In this document: one piece after another, positions 7,372 to 14,301 of the stretch | How positions within the stretch are numbered: position 1 is the stretch's first letter | How the letters are laid out: each line of letters begins with the position of its first letter | DNA from: Chloroflexota bacterium | GTDB lineage: Bacteria > Chloroflexota > Dehalococcoidia > UBA1151 > UBA1328 | Length of the DNA: 14,625 nucleotides | Assembly (NCBI GenBank): GCA_002687335.1 | Contig: NYZY01000070.1 | Span: 1 to 14,625, forward strand | Direction: 5' to 3' | Notes under the pieces: model-generated | The model's input: only the letters and a program-made list of their open reading frames with translations | Database searches by the model: none | What the model was told of the DNA's origin: nothing | Made by a program: the position numbers and the translations under genes

Positions 7372-7377
7372 GGAGAG
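7372..7377 (+). promoter_or_regulatory. Ribosome binding site fixing the start of large subunit 1 at ATG 7383
   Basis: GGAGAG ends five bases before ATG 7383. An upstream in-frame ATG at 7365 would overlap this site and has no signal of its own. The second large subunit begins with the same MV...(T) pattern as the product of ATG 7383, which confirms the choice. Confidence 0.8.
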
Positions 7378-7382
7378 AAAAA

Positions 7383-9653
7383 ATGGTCGAAACATTTAAG
7401 CCAAAAACTGACTACAAAGTGGTTGGTACCCGCCCAATTCGACACGATGGTTACGACAAGGTAACCGGACGGGCAATATACGGCGCCGACATGAAACTTC
7501 CGGGGTTGATCTGGGCGGTTTGCGTGCGAAGCCCGCACGCCCACGCCAATATTAAATCTATCGATACGTCAGCGGCGGAGGCAGCGGATGGCGTATTTGC
7601 GGTCATCACAGGTGCCGATATGCCGGAGGCACCAAACAAACTAGTCGACTTAGGTGAAGGTGCTGTCAACTTCAAATGGGCCTCAAACAAGTTGATGGCG
7701 AACGATAAGGTCCTATACAAGGGTCACCCCGTCGCAGCAGTAGCGGCGACCGATAGATATACAGCTGAGGAAGCCGCGAGAATGGTTGTTGTGGAATATG
7801 AAGTACTCCCATCAGTCACAAATGTAGTTGACGCTCTAGCCGAAGATGCTCCTGTTCTCCTAGAAGACTTGGTTGGGGACGATCTGGGTGAAGATGTCAC
7901 CAATACTAATATGGCAACACACACAAGAGATGAATACGGTGATGTCGAAGGCGCCATGAACTCTGCCGCTCACACCATCGAGCGTGAATACAACATGCAA
8001 ATGGTTCATCAAGGGTATATAGAACCACATAACGCCACCGCAACTTGGGACGAAGAAAATCGAATCAGGGTCTGGACAAGCACCCAAGGGGCATTTCCAG
8101 CACGAACACAAATTGCTGGAATCCTTCAGGTTGATGTTTCCACTGTAAAGGTGACACCACTGGAAATCGGAGGAGGATTCGGAGGCAAGATCCCCATCTA
8201 CCTAGAACCGATTGCAGCTTTACTCTCAAAGAAGTCCCGCCGCCCGGTCAAAATGGTTATGGAACGAACCGCCGTGTTCGAAACCACTGGCCCAACACCC
8301 GGGGCAAGAATGATCATAAAGCTTGGCGCCGATTCAAATGGAAAGCTAATCGGCGCGACAGCAGACATCTGGTTTGAAGGAGGGGCGTATCCCGGTGCAT
8401 TCATAGGGCCGGCAGCGATGTGTATATACGCTCCCTATGAAATCCCAAACACGCGAATAGATGGTTGGGACATATTAGTAAATAAGCCGAAGGTGGCACC
8501 GTACCGAGCCCCTGGATCCCCCCAGGTGGCATTCGCCATGGAAACAGCAGTAGACGAATTGTGCGAACAGGCCGGTTGGGACTCGATGCAATTTAGGATC
8601 GACAATGCATCCAAGGAAGGCACACGCCGTGGCGACGGAGTCCTGTTCTCAAAGATAGGCATGCAGGAAGTTCTTGAAGCAGCCACAACATGTGACCACT
8701 GGAACTCGCCAATTGGTGAGGCTCGGGCGGGCAAGAAACGCGGGCGAGGCATAGCAAGCGGATACTGGTTCAATATTGGTCTAAAATCCTCAGCAAACCT
8801 GTCACTCAACAGCGATGGCACCGTTCAATTGACCGAAGGGTCGACCGATATAGGTGGATCACGAACATCAATGGCCATGCACGTTGCGGAGGTTCTGGGT
8901 ATCGGTGCACATGACGTTAGGCCAACTGTAGGTAACACCGAATCAGTCGGCTATACAGACGTGACGGGTGGATCACGTACAACCTACGCCACAGGCTACG
9001 CTTGCTGGATTGCGGCAAACAACCTTGTCGAAGAACTCAAGAAACGTGTTGCAATCCTATGGGATATCGACGAAAACGACGTCGACTTCAACGACGGAGT
9101 CTTCAGCTCTAAATCCGAATTAAAAAAGACTATTAAATTCAAAGAATTAGCAGGCAAAATGGATGACCTGGGTGGCCCGGCGAATTCCACGGGAAGCGTT
9201 GACTTAGAATCTGCAGGTGATGGCTTCGGGATGCATATAGCAGATATAGAAATTGACATAAAGACAGGCAAGACCGAAATCATACGCTATACCACCGTTC
9301 AGGATGTTGGAACCGCAATTCACCCTTCGTATGTCGAAGGACAGATGCAGGGTGGAGCGGTTCAAGGAATCGGATGGGCACTTAACGAGGAATACTTCAT
9401 GACAGATGAGGGCTCGATGGCAAACTCAAGCTTCCTCGACTACCGCATGCCAACGACCCTTGATCTACCAATGATCGAGACAGTAATGGTTGAAGTTCCC
9501 AACCCATTACACCCCTACGGGGTTCGTGGAGTCGGAGAAACTCCGATTTGTCCTCCAATCCCTGCTATCGCCAACGCCATAAAGGATGCCGTTGGTGTCA
9601 GGCTGTACGACACCCCGATGAACGCAGGAAGCATTATAGAAGCACTTAAGTGA
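7383..9653 (+). CDS. Molybdopterin-binding (large, catalytic) subunit 1, xanthine dehydrogenase superfamily
   Basis: This 756-residue protein is the catalytic subunit of a molybdenum hydroxylase. The N-terminal Ald_Xan_dh_C domain (about 20-130, starting RHDGYDKVTGRAIYGADM) is followed by the molybdopterin-binding domain. Visible cofactor features are Gln235 in STQG, the Gly loop GGGFGGK (263-269), the substrate-site loop YRAPGSPQ (374-381) and GVGE (716-719) with Glu719, the catalytic base that assists water attack on the substrate. The CO dehydrogenase signature VAYRCSFR is absent, so CO is not the substrate. Family members hydroxylate aldehydes, purines, nicotinate or other N-heterocycles. 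The specific substrate cannot be told. It has a close paralogue next to it, and both must share the single FAD and Fe-S subunits upstream. Confidence 0.95.
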   Translation: MVETFKPKTDYKVVGTRPIRHDGYDKVTGRAIYGADMKLPGLIWAVCVRSPHAHANIKSIDTSAAEAADGVFAVITGADMPEAPNKLVDLGEGAVNFKWASNKLMANDKVLYKGHPVAAVAATDRYTAEEAARMVVVEYEVLPSVTNVVDALAEDAPVLLEDLVGDDLGEDVTNTNMATHTRDEYGDVEGAMNSAAHTIEREYNMQMVHQGYIEPHNATATWDEENRIRVWTSTQGAFPARTQIAGILQVDVSTVKVTPLEIGGGFGGKIPIYLEPIAALLSKKSRRPVKMVMERTAVFETTGPTPGARMIIKLGADSNGKLIGATADIWFEGGAYPGAFIGPAAMCIYAPYEIPNTRIDGWDILVNKPKVAPYRAPGSPQVAFAMETAVDELCEQAGWDSMQFRIDNASKEGTRRGDGVLFSKIGMQEVLEAATTCDHWNSPIGEARAGKKRGRGIASGYWFNIGLKSSANLSLNSDGTVQLTEGSTDIGGSRTSMAMHVAEVLGIGAHDVRPTVGNTESVGYTDVTGGSRTTYATGYACWIAANNLVEELKKRVAILWDIDENDVDFNDGVFSSKSELKKTIKFKELAGKMDDLGGPANSTGSVDLESAGDGFGMHIADIEIDIKTGKTEIIRYTTVQDVGTAIHPSYVEGQMQGGAVQGIGWALNEEYFMTDEGSMANSSFLDYRMPTTLDLPMIETVMVEVPNPLHPYGVRGVGETPICPPIPAIANAIKDAVGVRLYDTPMNAGSIIEALK

Positions 9654-9676
9654 AAAAATGTGAACAAAGATAAATA

Positions 9677-9718
9677 GCAAGTGGGCCGGAATTCTCTAAA
9701 GCTTTCCGGCCCACTTGC
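9677..9718. terminator. Strong hairpin between the two large subunit genes (terminator or mRNA stabiliser)
   Basis: GCAAGTGGGCCGGAA (9677-9691) and TTCCGGCCCACTTGC (9704-9718) are a perfect 15-bp inverted repeat with a 12-base loop; 10 of 15 pairs are G-C. On the + strand the following bases (GTTGCAATGTCTTTG) are only moderately T-rich. On the - strand the flank is more T-rich, but there is no gene pointing that way. It may be a leaky terminator or a 3'-end stabiliser for the first large-subunit mRNA. Confidence 0.7.
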
Positions 9719-9719
9719 G

Positions 9720-9747
9720 TTGCAATGTCTTTGAATTACACTAGAAC
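9720..9747 (+). promoter_or_regulatory. Weak candidate promoter for large subunit 2
   Basis: TTGCAA (9720-9725) and TAGAAC (9742-9747) are spaced 16 bases apart directly after the hairpin and 38 bases before the start codon. The match is modest; it is listed because the preceding hairpin may stop part of the upstream transcription. Confidence 0.2.
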
Positions 9748-9784
9748 TCCATAGCCCAATAACAGAACCGGACAAGGAATTCGA

Positions 9785-12058
9785 ATGGTTGCAACCTATG
9801 AGACAAAAACCAATTACAACGTAGTTGGAAAGACACCCATCAGGCACGATGGCTTAGACAAAGTCACAGGTAGGGCCATTTACGGTGGCGATGTAAAAGT
9901 TCCCGGCCTTATATGGGGAGATGTCTTACGTAGCCCGCATACGCACGCACGCATCAAGGGAATAGACACCTCGGCTGCCGAATCTATGGACGGCGTCTTC
10001 GCTGTTCTCACCAACAACGACTTCCCATTGGCCGATGAAAGAGAAATTTCCGCCGGTGAAGACACCGTAAACCTTAAGCGTGACCAAGCCAACATCATGG
10101 CGGCGAACAAAGTCCACTATAAGGGTCACGTAGTCGCGGCAGTAGCTGCAGTCGATCGCAACACTGCACAGGAAGCTGTCAACAGAATTAAGGTGGAATA
10201 CGAAGTACTCCAGCCAGTATCAAACGTTGATACAGCCATGGCAGATAATGCCCCTATTATTCTCGAGGATCTAATCGGGGATCATCTGGATGAACAAGTC
10301 TCCAATACCAATATCGCAAAAATATTTCGACACGAATTCGGCGATGTCGAAGATGCATTCAACAAATCAGACCTTGTAATCGAACGCACTGTCGAAATGT
10401 CGATGGTGCATCAAGGCTACATAGAACCACATAACGCCACGGCCATCTGGGCAGAAGACGGTAATATTACGATTTGGTCGAGCACGCAAGGTTCATTCGG
10501 CGTGAGATCACAAACTGCTGGACTACTCGGAATCCCAGAATCTAAGGTAAAGGTTAATTATGTTGAAATCGGCGGCGGATTTGGCGGTAAGACGAAAGTC
10601 TATTTCACACCCATAGCCGCGCTCCTGTCACGAAAATCAGGTGGACGGCCCGTTAAATTTATTATGGATCGACCTTCTGTATTCGAAGCTTCAGGTCCAG
10701 CACCAGGCGGAAAGATACGAATGAAAATCGGTGTCAATAAAAACGGCAAGATTACTGCAGCCGACACCGATCTGATGCTCGAATCAGGCGGATACCCAGG
10801 ATCCGCTGTTGGGGCGGCTGGAATATGTGTTTTCGCGTGCTATGACATACCTGCTTCAAGGATCACCGGATACGACATCCTCGTAAACAAGCCAAAATCT
10901 GCCGCTTACCGAGCACCTGGATCTCCACAGGCATCTTTTGCCATCGAGACCGTGATAGATGAAATTTGCGATGAACTGGGATTGGACAAAATTCAATTTC
11001 GACTCGATAACGCAGCCCACGAAGGTACACGTCGCGGCGACGGTGTTCAGTTCATTCGAGTAGGTCTTGAAGAATGTCTTGCAGCAGCCAAAGAATCTGA
11101 TCATTGGAATTCTCCTTTGGGCGATGCTCCTGAGGGGAAGGCACGCGGTCGAGGTATAGCATCAGCGTACTGGATGAATGGTGGAGGCAAGTCGACTTGC
11201 GATTTAATGCTGCAGGACGATGGAACAGTCATGATGAATGAAGGATCTGCAGATATTGGTGGCACTAGAACTTCTATCGCTATGCAGGCTGCAGAAGTTC
11301 TGGGGATTCCAGTCGAGGACTTTCATCCCAGTATTCCCGACACCGACTCAATAGGCTTCACAGGAGTAACCGGCGGATCGCGAACAACCTACACAACTGG
11401 ACTCGCTGCCTACAATGCAGCTCAAAAGCTGATCACAGAATTAAAAGAACGAGTTGCCGAGCTCTGGGAGACTGAAACCGACAATATTAATTTCTATAAC
11501 GGCGTATTCAGTGCAAATGGCGACTCAATAGGCATTCAAAAATTAGCGGGCAAACTAGATCCCACCGGAGGACCAGTCACAACTACCGCATCAGTCAACT
11601 TAGCAGAGGCTGGCAACGCATACGGTGTCCAAATCTGCGATCTTGAAGTTGACCTCGCAACAGGAAAAACAGACGTTATCCGTTACACAGCCATCCAAGA
11701 CGTCGGCAAGGCAGTGCATCCACAATACGCAGAAGGGCAAATCCAGGGTGGAGTTGCCCAAGGTCTAGGCTGGGCCCTGAACGAAGAGTACTTCATCACA
11801 GACGAAGGTTTCATGGCCAATAAATCGTTCTTAGACTATCGCATGCCTACTTCTCTGGACTTGCCGATGATCGACACCATAATGGTTGAAGTTCCTAACT
11901 CTCTGCATCCGTACGGCGTGCGCGGGGTCGGCGAAGTTCCAATTTGCCCGCCGCTTTCCGCAGCAACTCAGGCAGTCAAACAAGCAACAGGCAAGTCTTA
12001 TTACGAGCTTCCAGTAAAGCCAGGTCGTATTATTGAAGCAATAACAAACGGGGATTAA
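9785..12058 (+). CDS. Molybdopterin-binding (large, catalytic) subunit 2, paralogue of subunit 1
   Basis: This 757-residue protein is collinear with the first large subunit and shares about 60-70% of residues by eye, with 41 of the first 60 identical. The same hallmarks are intact: Gln235 in STQG, GGGFGGK (263-269), YRAPGSPQ (375-382) and GVGE with Glu717, so it should be catalytically active. It differs in segments likely to line the substrate channel: CVFACYDIPASRITGYD against CIYAPYEIPNTRIDGWD before the YRAPG loop, and YWMNGGGKSTCD against YWFNIGLKSSAN further on. That is what one expects from a duplication that changed substrate range. ATG 9785 has AAGGA at 9774-9778. No second FAD or Fe-S gene is present. 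The sulfur-carrier gene follows after 35 nt. Confidence 0.95.
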   Translation: MVATYETKTNYNVVGKTPIRHDGLDKVTGRAIYGGDVKVPGLIWGDVLRSPHTHARIKGIDTSAAESMDGVFAVLTNNDFPLADEREISAGEDTVNLKRDQANIMAANKVHYKGHVVAAVAAVDRNTAQEAVNRIKVEYEVLQPVSNVDTAMADNAPIILEDLIGDHLDEQVSNTNIAKIFRHEFGDVEDAFNKSDLVIERTVEMSMVHQGYIEPHNATAIWAEDGNITIWSSTQGSFGVRSQTAGLLGIPESKVKVNYVEIGGGFGGKTKVYFTPIAALLSRKSGGRPVKFIMDRPSVFEASGPAPGGKIRMKIGVNKNGKITAADTDLMLESGGYPGSAVGAAGICVFACYDIPASRITGYDILVNKPKSAAYRAPGSPQASFAIETVIDEICDELGLDKIQFRLDNAAHEGTRRGDGVQFIRVGLEECLAAAKESDHWNSPLGDAPEGKARGRGIASAYWMNGGGKSTCDLMLQDDGTVMMNEGSADIGGTRTSIAMQAAEVLGIPVEDFHPSIPDTDSIGFTGVTGGSRTTYTTGLAAYNAAQKLITELKERVAELWETETDNINFYNGVFSANGDSIGIQKLAGKLDPTGGPVTTTASVNLAEAGNAYGVQICDLEVDLATGKTDVIRYTAIQDVGKAVHPQYAEGQIQGGVAQGLGWALNEEYFITDEGFMANKSFLDYRMPTSLDLPMIDTIMVEVPNSLHPYGVRGVGEVPICPPLSAATQAVKQATGKSYYELPVKPGRIIEAITNGD

Positions 12059-12093
12059 GGGTTATTAAAACCTGTATGAAGGGTGGGTAAAAG

Positions 12094-12357
12094 ATGACAA
12101 CGGTCTTCCTCCCTTATGCTCTGCGCAAATATGCAGGCGGTGCAGAGCAGGTGGAACTTAGAGCGCGTACCCTTGGAGAACTAATCGAAAATCTAGAAAC
12201 GAACTACCCCGGTGTTAAACGCCACCTAATTGTAGACGGTGCACTCAAACCAGGCCTGTCAGCGATAATCGGACACACAGCAACACGACGGGGTCTTCTT
12301 CACAAGCTGGATGGGAATGAGGAAGTTCACTTTATAGCCGCTATATCAGGCGGTTAG
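12094..12357 (+). CDS. MoaD/ThiS-family ubiquitin-like sulfur carrier
   Basis: The 87-residue protein shows the beta-grasp fold pattern: an N-terminal strand (TTVFLPYALRKY), the segment VELRARTLGELIENLETNYPG, and a C-terminal strand EVHFIAAISGG ending in the exposed Gly-Gly. In this family the terminal glycine is adenylated by MoeB/ThiF-type enzymes and turned into a thiocarboxylate that donates sulfur. The position 35 nt behind the molybdenum hydroxylase large subunits suggests a role as the MoaD subunit of molybdopterin synthase, but no MoaE or MoeB lies in the window, and CysO-like or thiamine-type carriers look similar. The start ATG 12094 follows GGGTGGG (12081-12087), a poor ribosome site. 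Family call firm; partner unknown. Confidence 0.85.
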   Translation: MTTVFLPYALRKYAGGAEQVELRARTLGELIENLETNYPGVKRHLIVDGALKPGLSAIIGHTATRRGLLHKLDGNEEVHFIAAISGG

Positions 12358-12451
12358 AGTCAATTAGGCTATCGTTGTGCAGCATTTGATAATCATTACT
12401 AAATCCCATCCTTTTACAGGGCTGTATATTACAAAGTAGGGACTCTCCATA

Positions 12452-13087
12452 ATGACGATCTCCGAATCTTCCATAAAGAATGCTTCAAGCAACATTAAAT
12501 TCCAAAACGGTACGTTGCTCGATGTGCAATCCAAACAAGATATCGCCAATGGCATATCGGTCTTGCTTTCAGCGATTGGTGATGCAGTCGATGGGGAAGG
12601 AACAGCAAAAACCCCCACCCGTGTCGCAAATATGTACGACGATCTGCTATCCGGATATACGGTCGACACCACGGAACTTCTCAACGGGGCATTGTTCGAA
12701 GTTGAATATGATGAAATGGTGGTGCTAAAAGATATCGACTTTTACTCACTCTGTGAGCATCACTTACTTCCCTTCTACGGAAAGATTCACGTAGGTTACC
12801 TTCCTGATCGACAAATTATCGGGCTATCCAAAATCCCCCGTCTAGTTGAAATGTTTGCACGGAGGCTACAGGTCCAAGAACGCATGACACAGCAAATCGC
12901 AGCGGTCATGGACGAATTAATCAAGCCCATTGGAGTTGGAGTCGTCGTCGAAGCACAGCACCTTTGCGCGGCAATGCGAGGCGTAAAAAAACCTAACACG
13001 GTCATGACTACTAGCGCTGTGCGTGGTCTTTTTAAGCGTAATCCAACAACTCGTGACGAGTTCATGGGACACGTCCGCCATTCGTAA
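12452..13087 (+). CDS. folE: GTP cyclohydrolase I (FolE)
   Basis: This 211-residue enzyme opens GTP and rearranges it to 7,8-dihydroneopterin triphosphate with release of formate, the first step of folate and related pterin synthesis in the cytoplasm. All zinc ligands are present: Cys101 and His104 in SLCEHHLLPF and Cys172 in AQHLCAAMRG. His103 and His170 are the partner catalytic residues. Other conserved parts are TPTRVANMYDDLLSGY and IGLSKIPRLVEMFARRLQVQERMTQQIA (given here only as markers; positions 54-69 and 123-150). Length fits the type IA family (about 180-220). ATG 12452 is preceded by AGGGA (12438-12442). The gene begins 94 nt after the sulfur carrier and ends 21 nt before the SDR, so it forms an operon with the next two genes. 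Confidence 0.97.
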   Translation: MTISESSIKNASSNIKFQNGTLLDVQSKQDIANGISVLLSAIGDAVDGEGTAKTPTRVANMYDDLLSGYTVDTTELLNGALFEVEYDEMVVLKDIDFYSLCEHHLLPFYGKIHVGYLPDRQIIGLSKIPRLVEMFARRLQVQERMTQQIAAVMDELIKPIGVGVVVEAQHLCAAMRGVKKPNTVMTTSAVRGLFKRNPTTRDEFMGHVRHS

Positions 13088-13108
13088 TCCAGTTAATCAA
13101 TAGAACAA

Positions 13109-13840
13109 ATGGATCCAAATGCAAAAGTATCGTTAGTGACCGGAGCAGGCAGACGTATTGGACGAGCGTTAGCTCTAGCCCTTGGTGACACAGGTTGCCG
13201 GGTTGCCGTCCACTATAATCAATCAGAGCAGGATGCTGACGAAACTGCCTCGCTGATTAAAGCAATGGGCAACGAAGCCATTACCTTCAAGGCTGATCTT
13301 GAAGATCCTACTCAAGTCGAAGACCTTGCTACACAGGTAAACGAGCAACTTGGCCCAATTGAAATCATAGTTAATAATGCATCGGTATTTGACAAGTTGG
13401 GGCTGAAAGAAGTTTCAGCCCAAGAGTTAGATCGCCATTTCGCAATAAACGTAAGAGCACCTTTTCTTTTAGCAAAATCGATGAACGAACAACTTACGAA
13501 TGGCTCTCCTGGCAAAATTATAAATCTCAACGATTGGCGTAAAGCACGTCCAACTCGTTTAGCGTACGGAGTTACAAAATCCGCTCTAACAGGACTTACG
13601 CGTACGCTAGCACTTTCACTAGCGCCCAATATTCAAGTAAACGAAATTGCATTAGGTGCAATATTGCCGCCCTCAGATATACCCATTGATCGACCACGTG
13701 ACAAGATCGCCATAAACTTGGGCCCGGCTGATCGAATGGGATCCCTCAACGAAGTGGCCAACGCGATGATGATGTTAATCCAAAACGATTTCATCACCGG
13801 AGAAACAATCAACGTCGATGGTGGTCGCCACATAAACTGA
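13109..13840 (+). CDS. Short-chain dehydrogenase/reductase of the pteridine reductase (PTR1/FolM) type
   Basis: The 243-residue protein has the SDR Rossmann fold. The NADPH-binding loop is TGAGRRIG (11-18), with the Arg-Arg pair typical of NADP(H) users in this group. NNAS (89-92), the active-site Tyr153 and Lys157 (AYGVTKSAL) and a C-terminal NVDGGRHIN complete the fold. At the place of the usual catalytic Ser there is Asp142 (INLNDW), as in Leishmania PTR1 and E. coli FolM, which reduce pterins and dihydrofolate. Direct position after GTP cyclohydrolase and before dihydroneopterin aldolase supports a pteridine or dihydromonapterin reductase. The spacing from Asp142 to Tyr153 (11) is two residues shorter than in PTR1/FolM, so substrate is not fully certain. 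ATG 13109 lies 21 nt after folE. Confidence 0.85.
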   Translation: MDPNAKVSLVTGAGRRIGRALALALGDTGCRVAVHYNQSEQDADETASLIKAMGNEAITFKADLEDPTQVEDLATQVNEQLGPIEIIVNNASVFDKLGLKEVSAQELDRHFAINVRAPFLLAKSMNEQLTNGSPGKIINLNDWRKARPTRLAYGVTKSALTGLTRTLALSLAPNIQVNEIALGAILPPSDIPIDRPRDKIAINLGPADRMGSLNEVANAMMMLIQNDFITGETINVDGGRHIN

Positions 13841-13880
13841 GCCAAAGATAGCCCTCATACCTAGTCTGAATTATTTCCTA

Positions 13881-14261
13881 ATGCAAACAAACAATGATAA
13901 GTCTCTCGACACAGTCAGAATAGAACGACTTGAACTAGATTGCATTATCGGAATTAACCCATGGGAGCGCTTAACCAAACAGCAGATCACTGTAGACATA
14001 GAAATTGACACTGACCTTTCTGCTGCCGGTAATTCAGATTCTATTGAAGACACGATCAACTACCGCACGATAGCCAAAACCGTAACCCACGAAATTGAAA
14101 AATCAGATTATGGGCTGGTTGAATCTATTGGCGCAAAGATAGCGGATATTTGCCTTGAGGACGATCGTGTATTTTCGGTTAGGGTAACAGTGCGCAAACC
14201 CGGGGCGGTCAGAAAAGCCTCCGCTGTCGGAATTGTTATAAGACGAAACCGAGCAGAATAA
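13881..14261 (+). CDS. folB: Dihydroneopterin aldolase/epimerase (FolB/FolX family)
   Basis: The 126-residue protein matches the FolB fold. Conserved features are GINPWERLTKQQ (24-35), the dimer-forming NYRTIAK (60-66), the LVESIGAKIAD segment (79-89) where Glu81 sits at the pterin-anchoring position, and RKPGAV (105-110) with Lys106 as the likely catalytic lysine. It either splits 7,8-dihydroneopterin into 6-hydroxymethyl-dihydropterin and glycolaldehyde (FolB) or acts as the triphosphate epimerase (FolX). The NYRT motif recalls FolX, while the VRKPGAVRKA end is more FolB-like. It ends the pterin module; the next gene is convergent. ATG 13881 has no clear ribosome binding site but gives the normal length with a short N-terminal lead. 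The gene symbol is provisional. Confidence 0.8.
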   Translation: MQTNNDKSLDTVRIERLELDCIIGINPWERLTKQQITVDIEIDTDLSAAGNSDSIEDTINYRTIAKTVTHEIEKSDYGLVESIGAKIADICLEDDRVFSVRVTVRKPGAVRKASAVGIVIRRNRAE

Positions 14262-14301
14262 ATATCACTGAGATCTTAGCCTAGCCAGCAATTGGTTTAC
14301 G

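Noticed and set aside
7365..7382. Start of large subunit 1 at ATG 7365
   Set aside because: It would place the ribosome binding site GGAGAG (7372-7377) inside the gene, and the paralogue begins at the position equal to ATG 7383.
8435..8821. Antisense open frames inside the large subunit genes (also 6880-7260, 9515-9847)
   Set aside because: They mirror codon structure of strongly conserved genes on the other strand, have no recognisable domains and no ribosome sites.
7383..12058. Aerobic CO dehydrogenase (CoxL) assignment for the large subunits
   Set aside because: The AYRCSFR loop with the copper-binding Cys is absent; both copies have YRAPGSPQ. Form II-like naming would also need AYRGAGR.
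14262..14301. Bidirectional terminator between folB and the convergent permease
   Set aside because: Only a short CTGAGATCTTAG near-palindrome and a T-run are visible; no stable stem next to a T-run could be traced.
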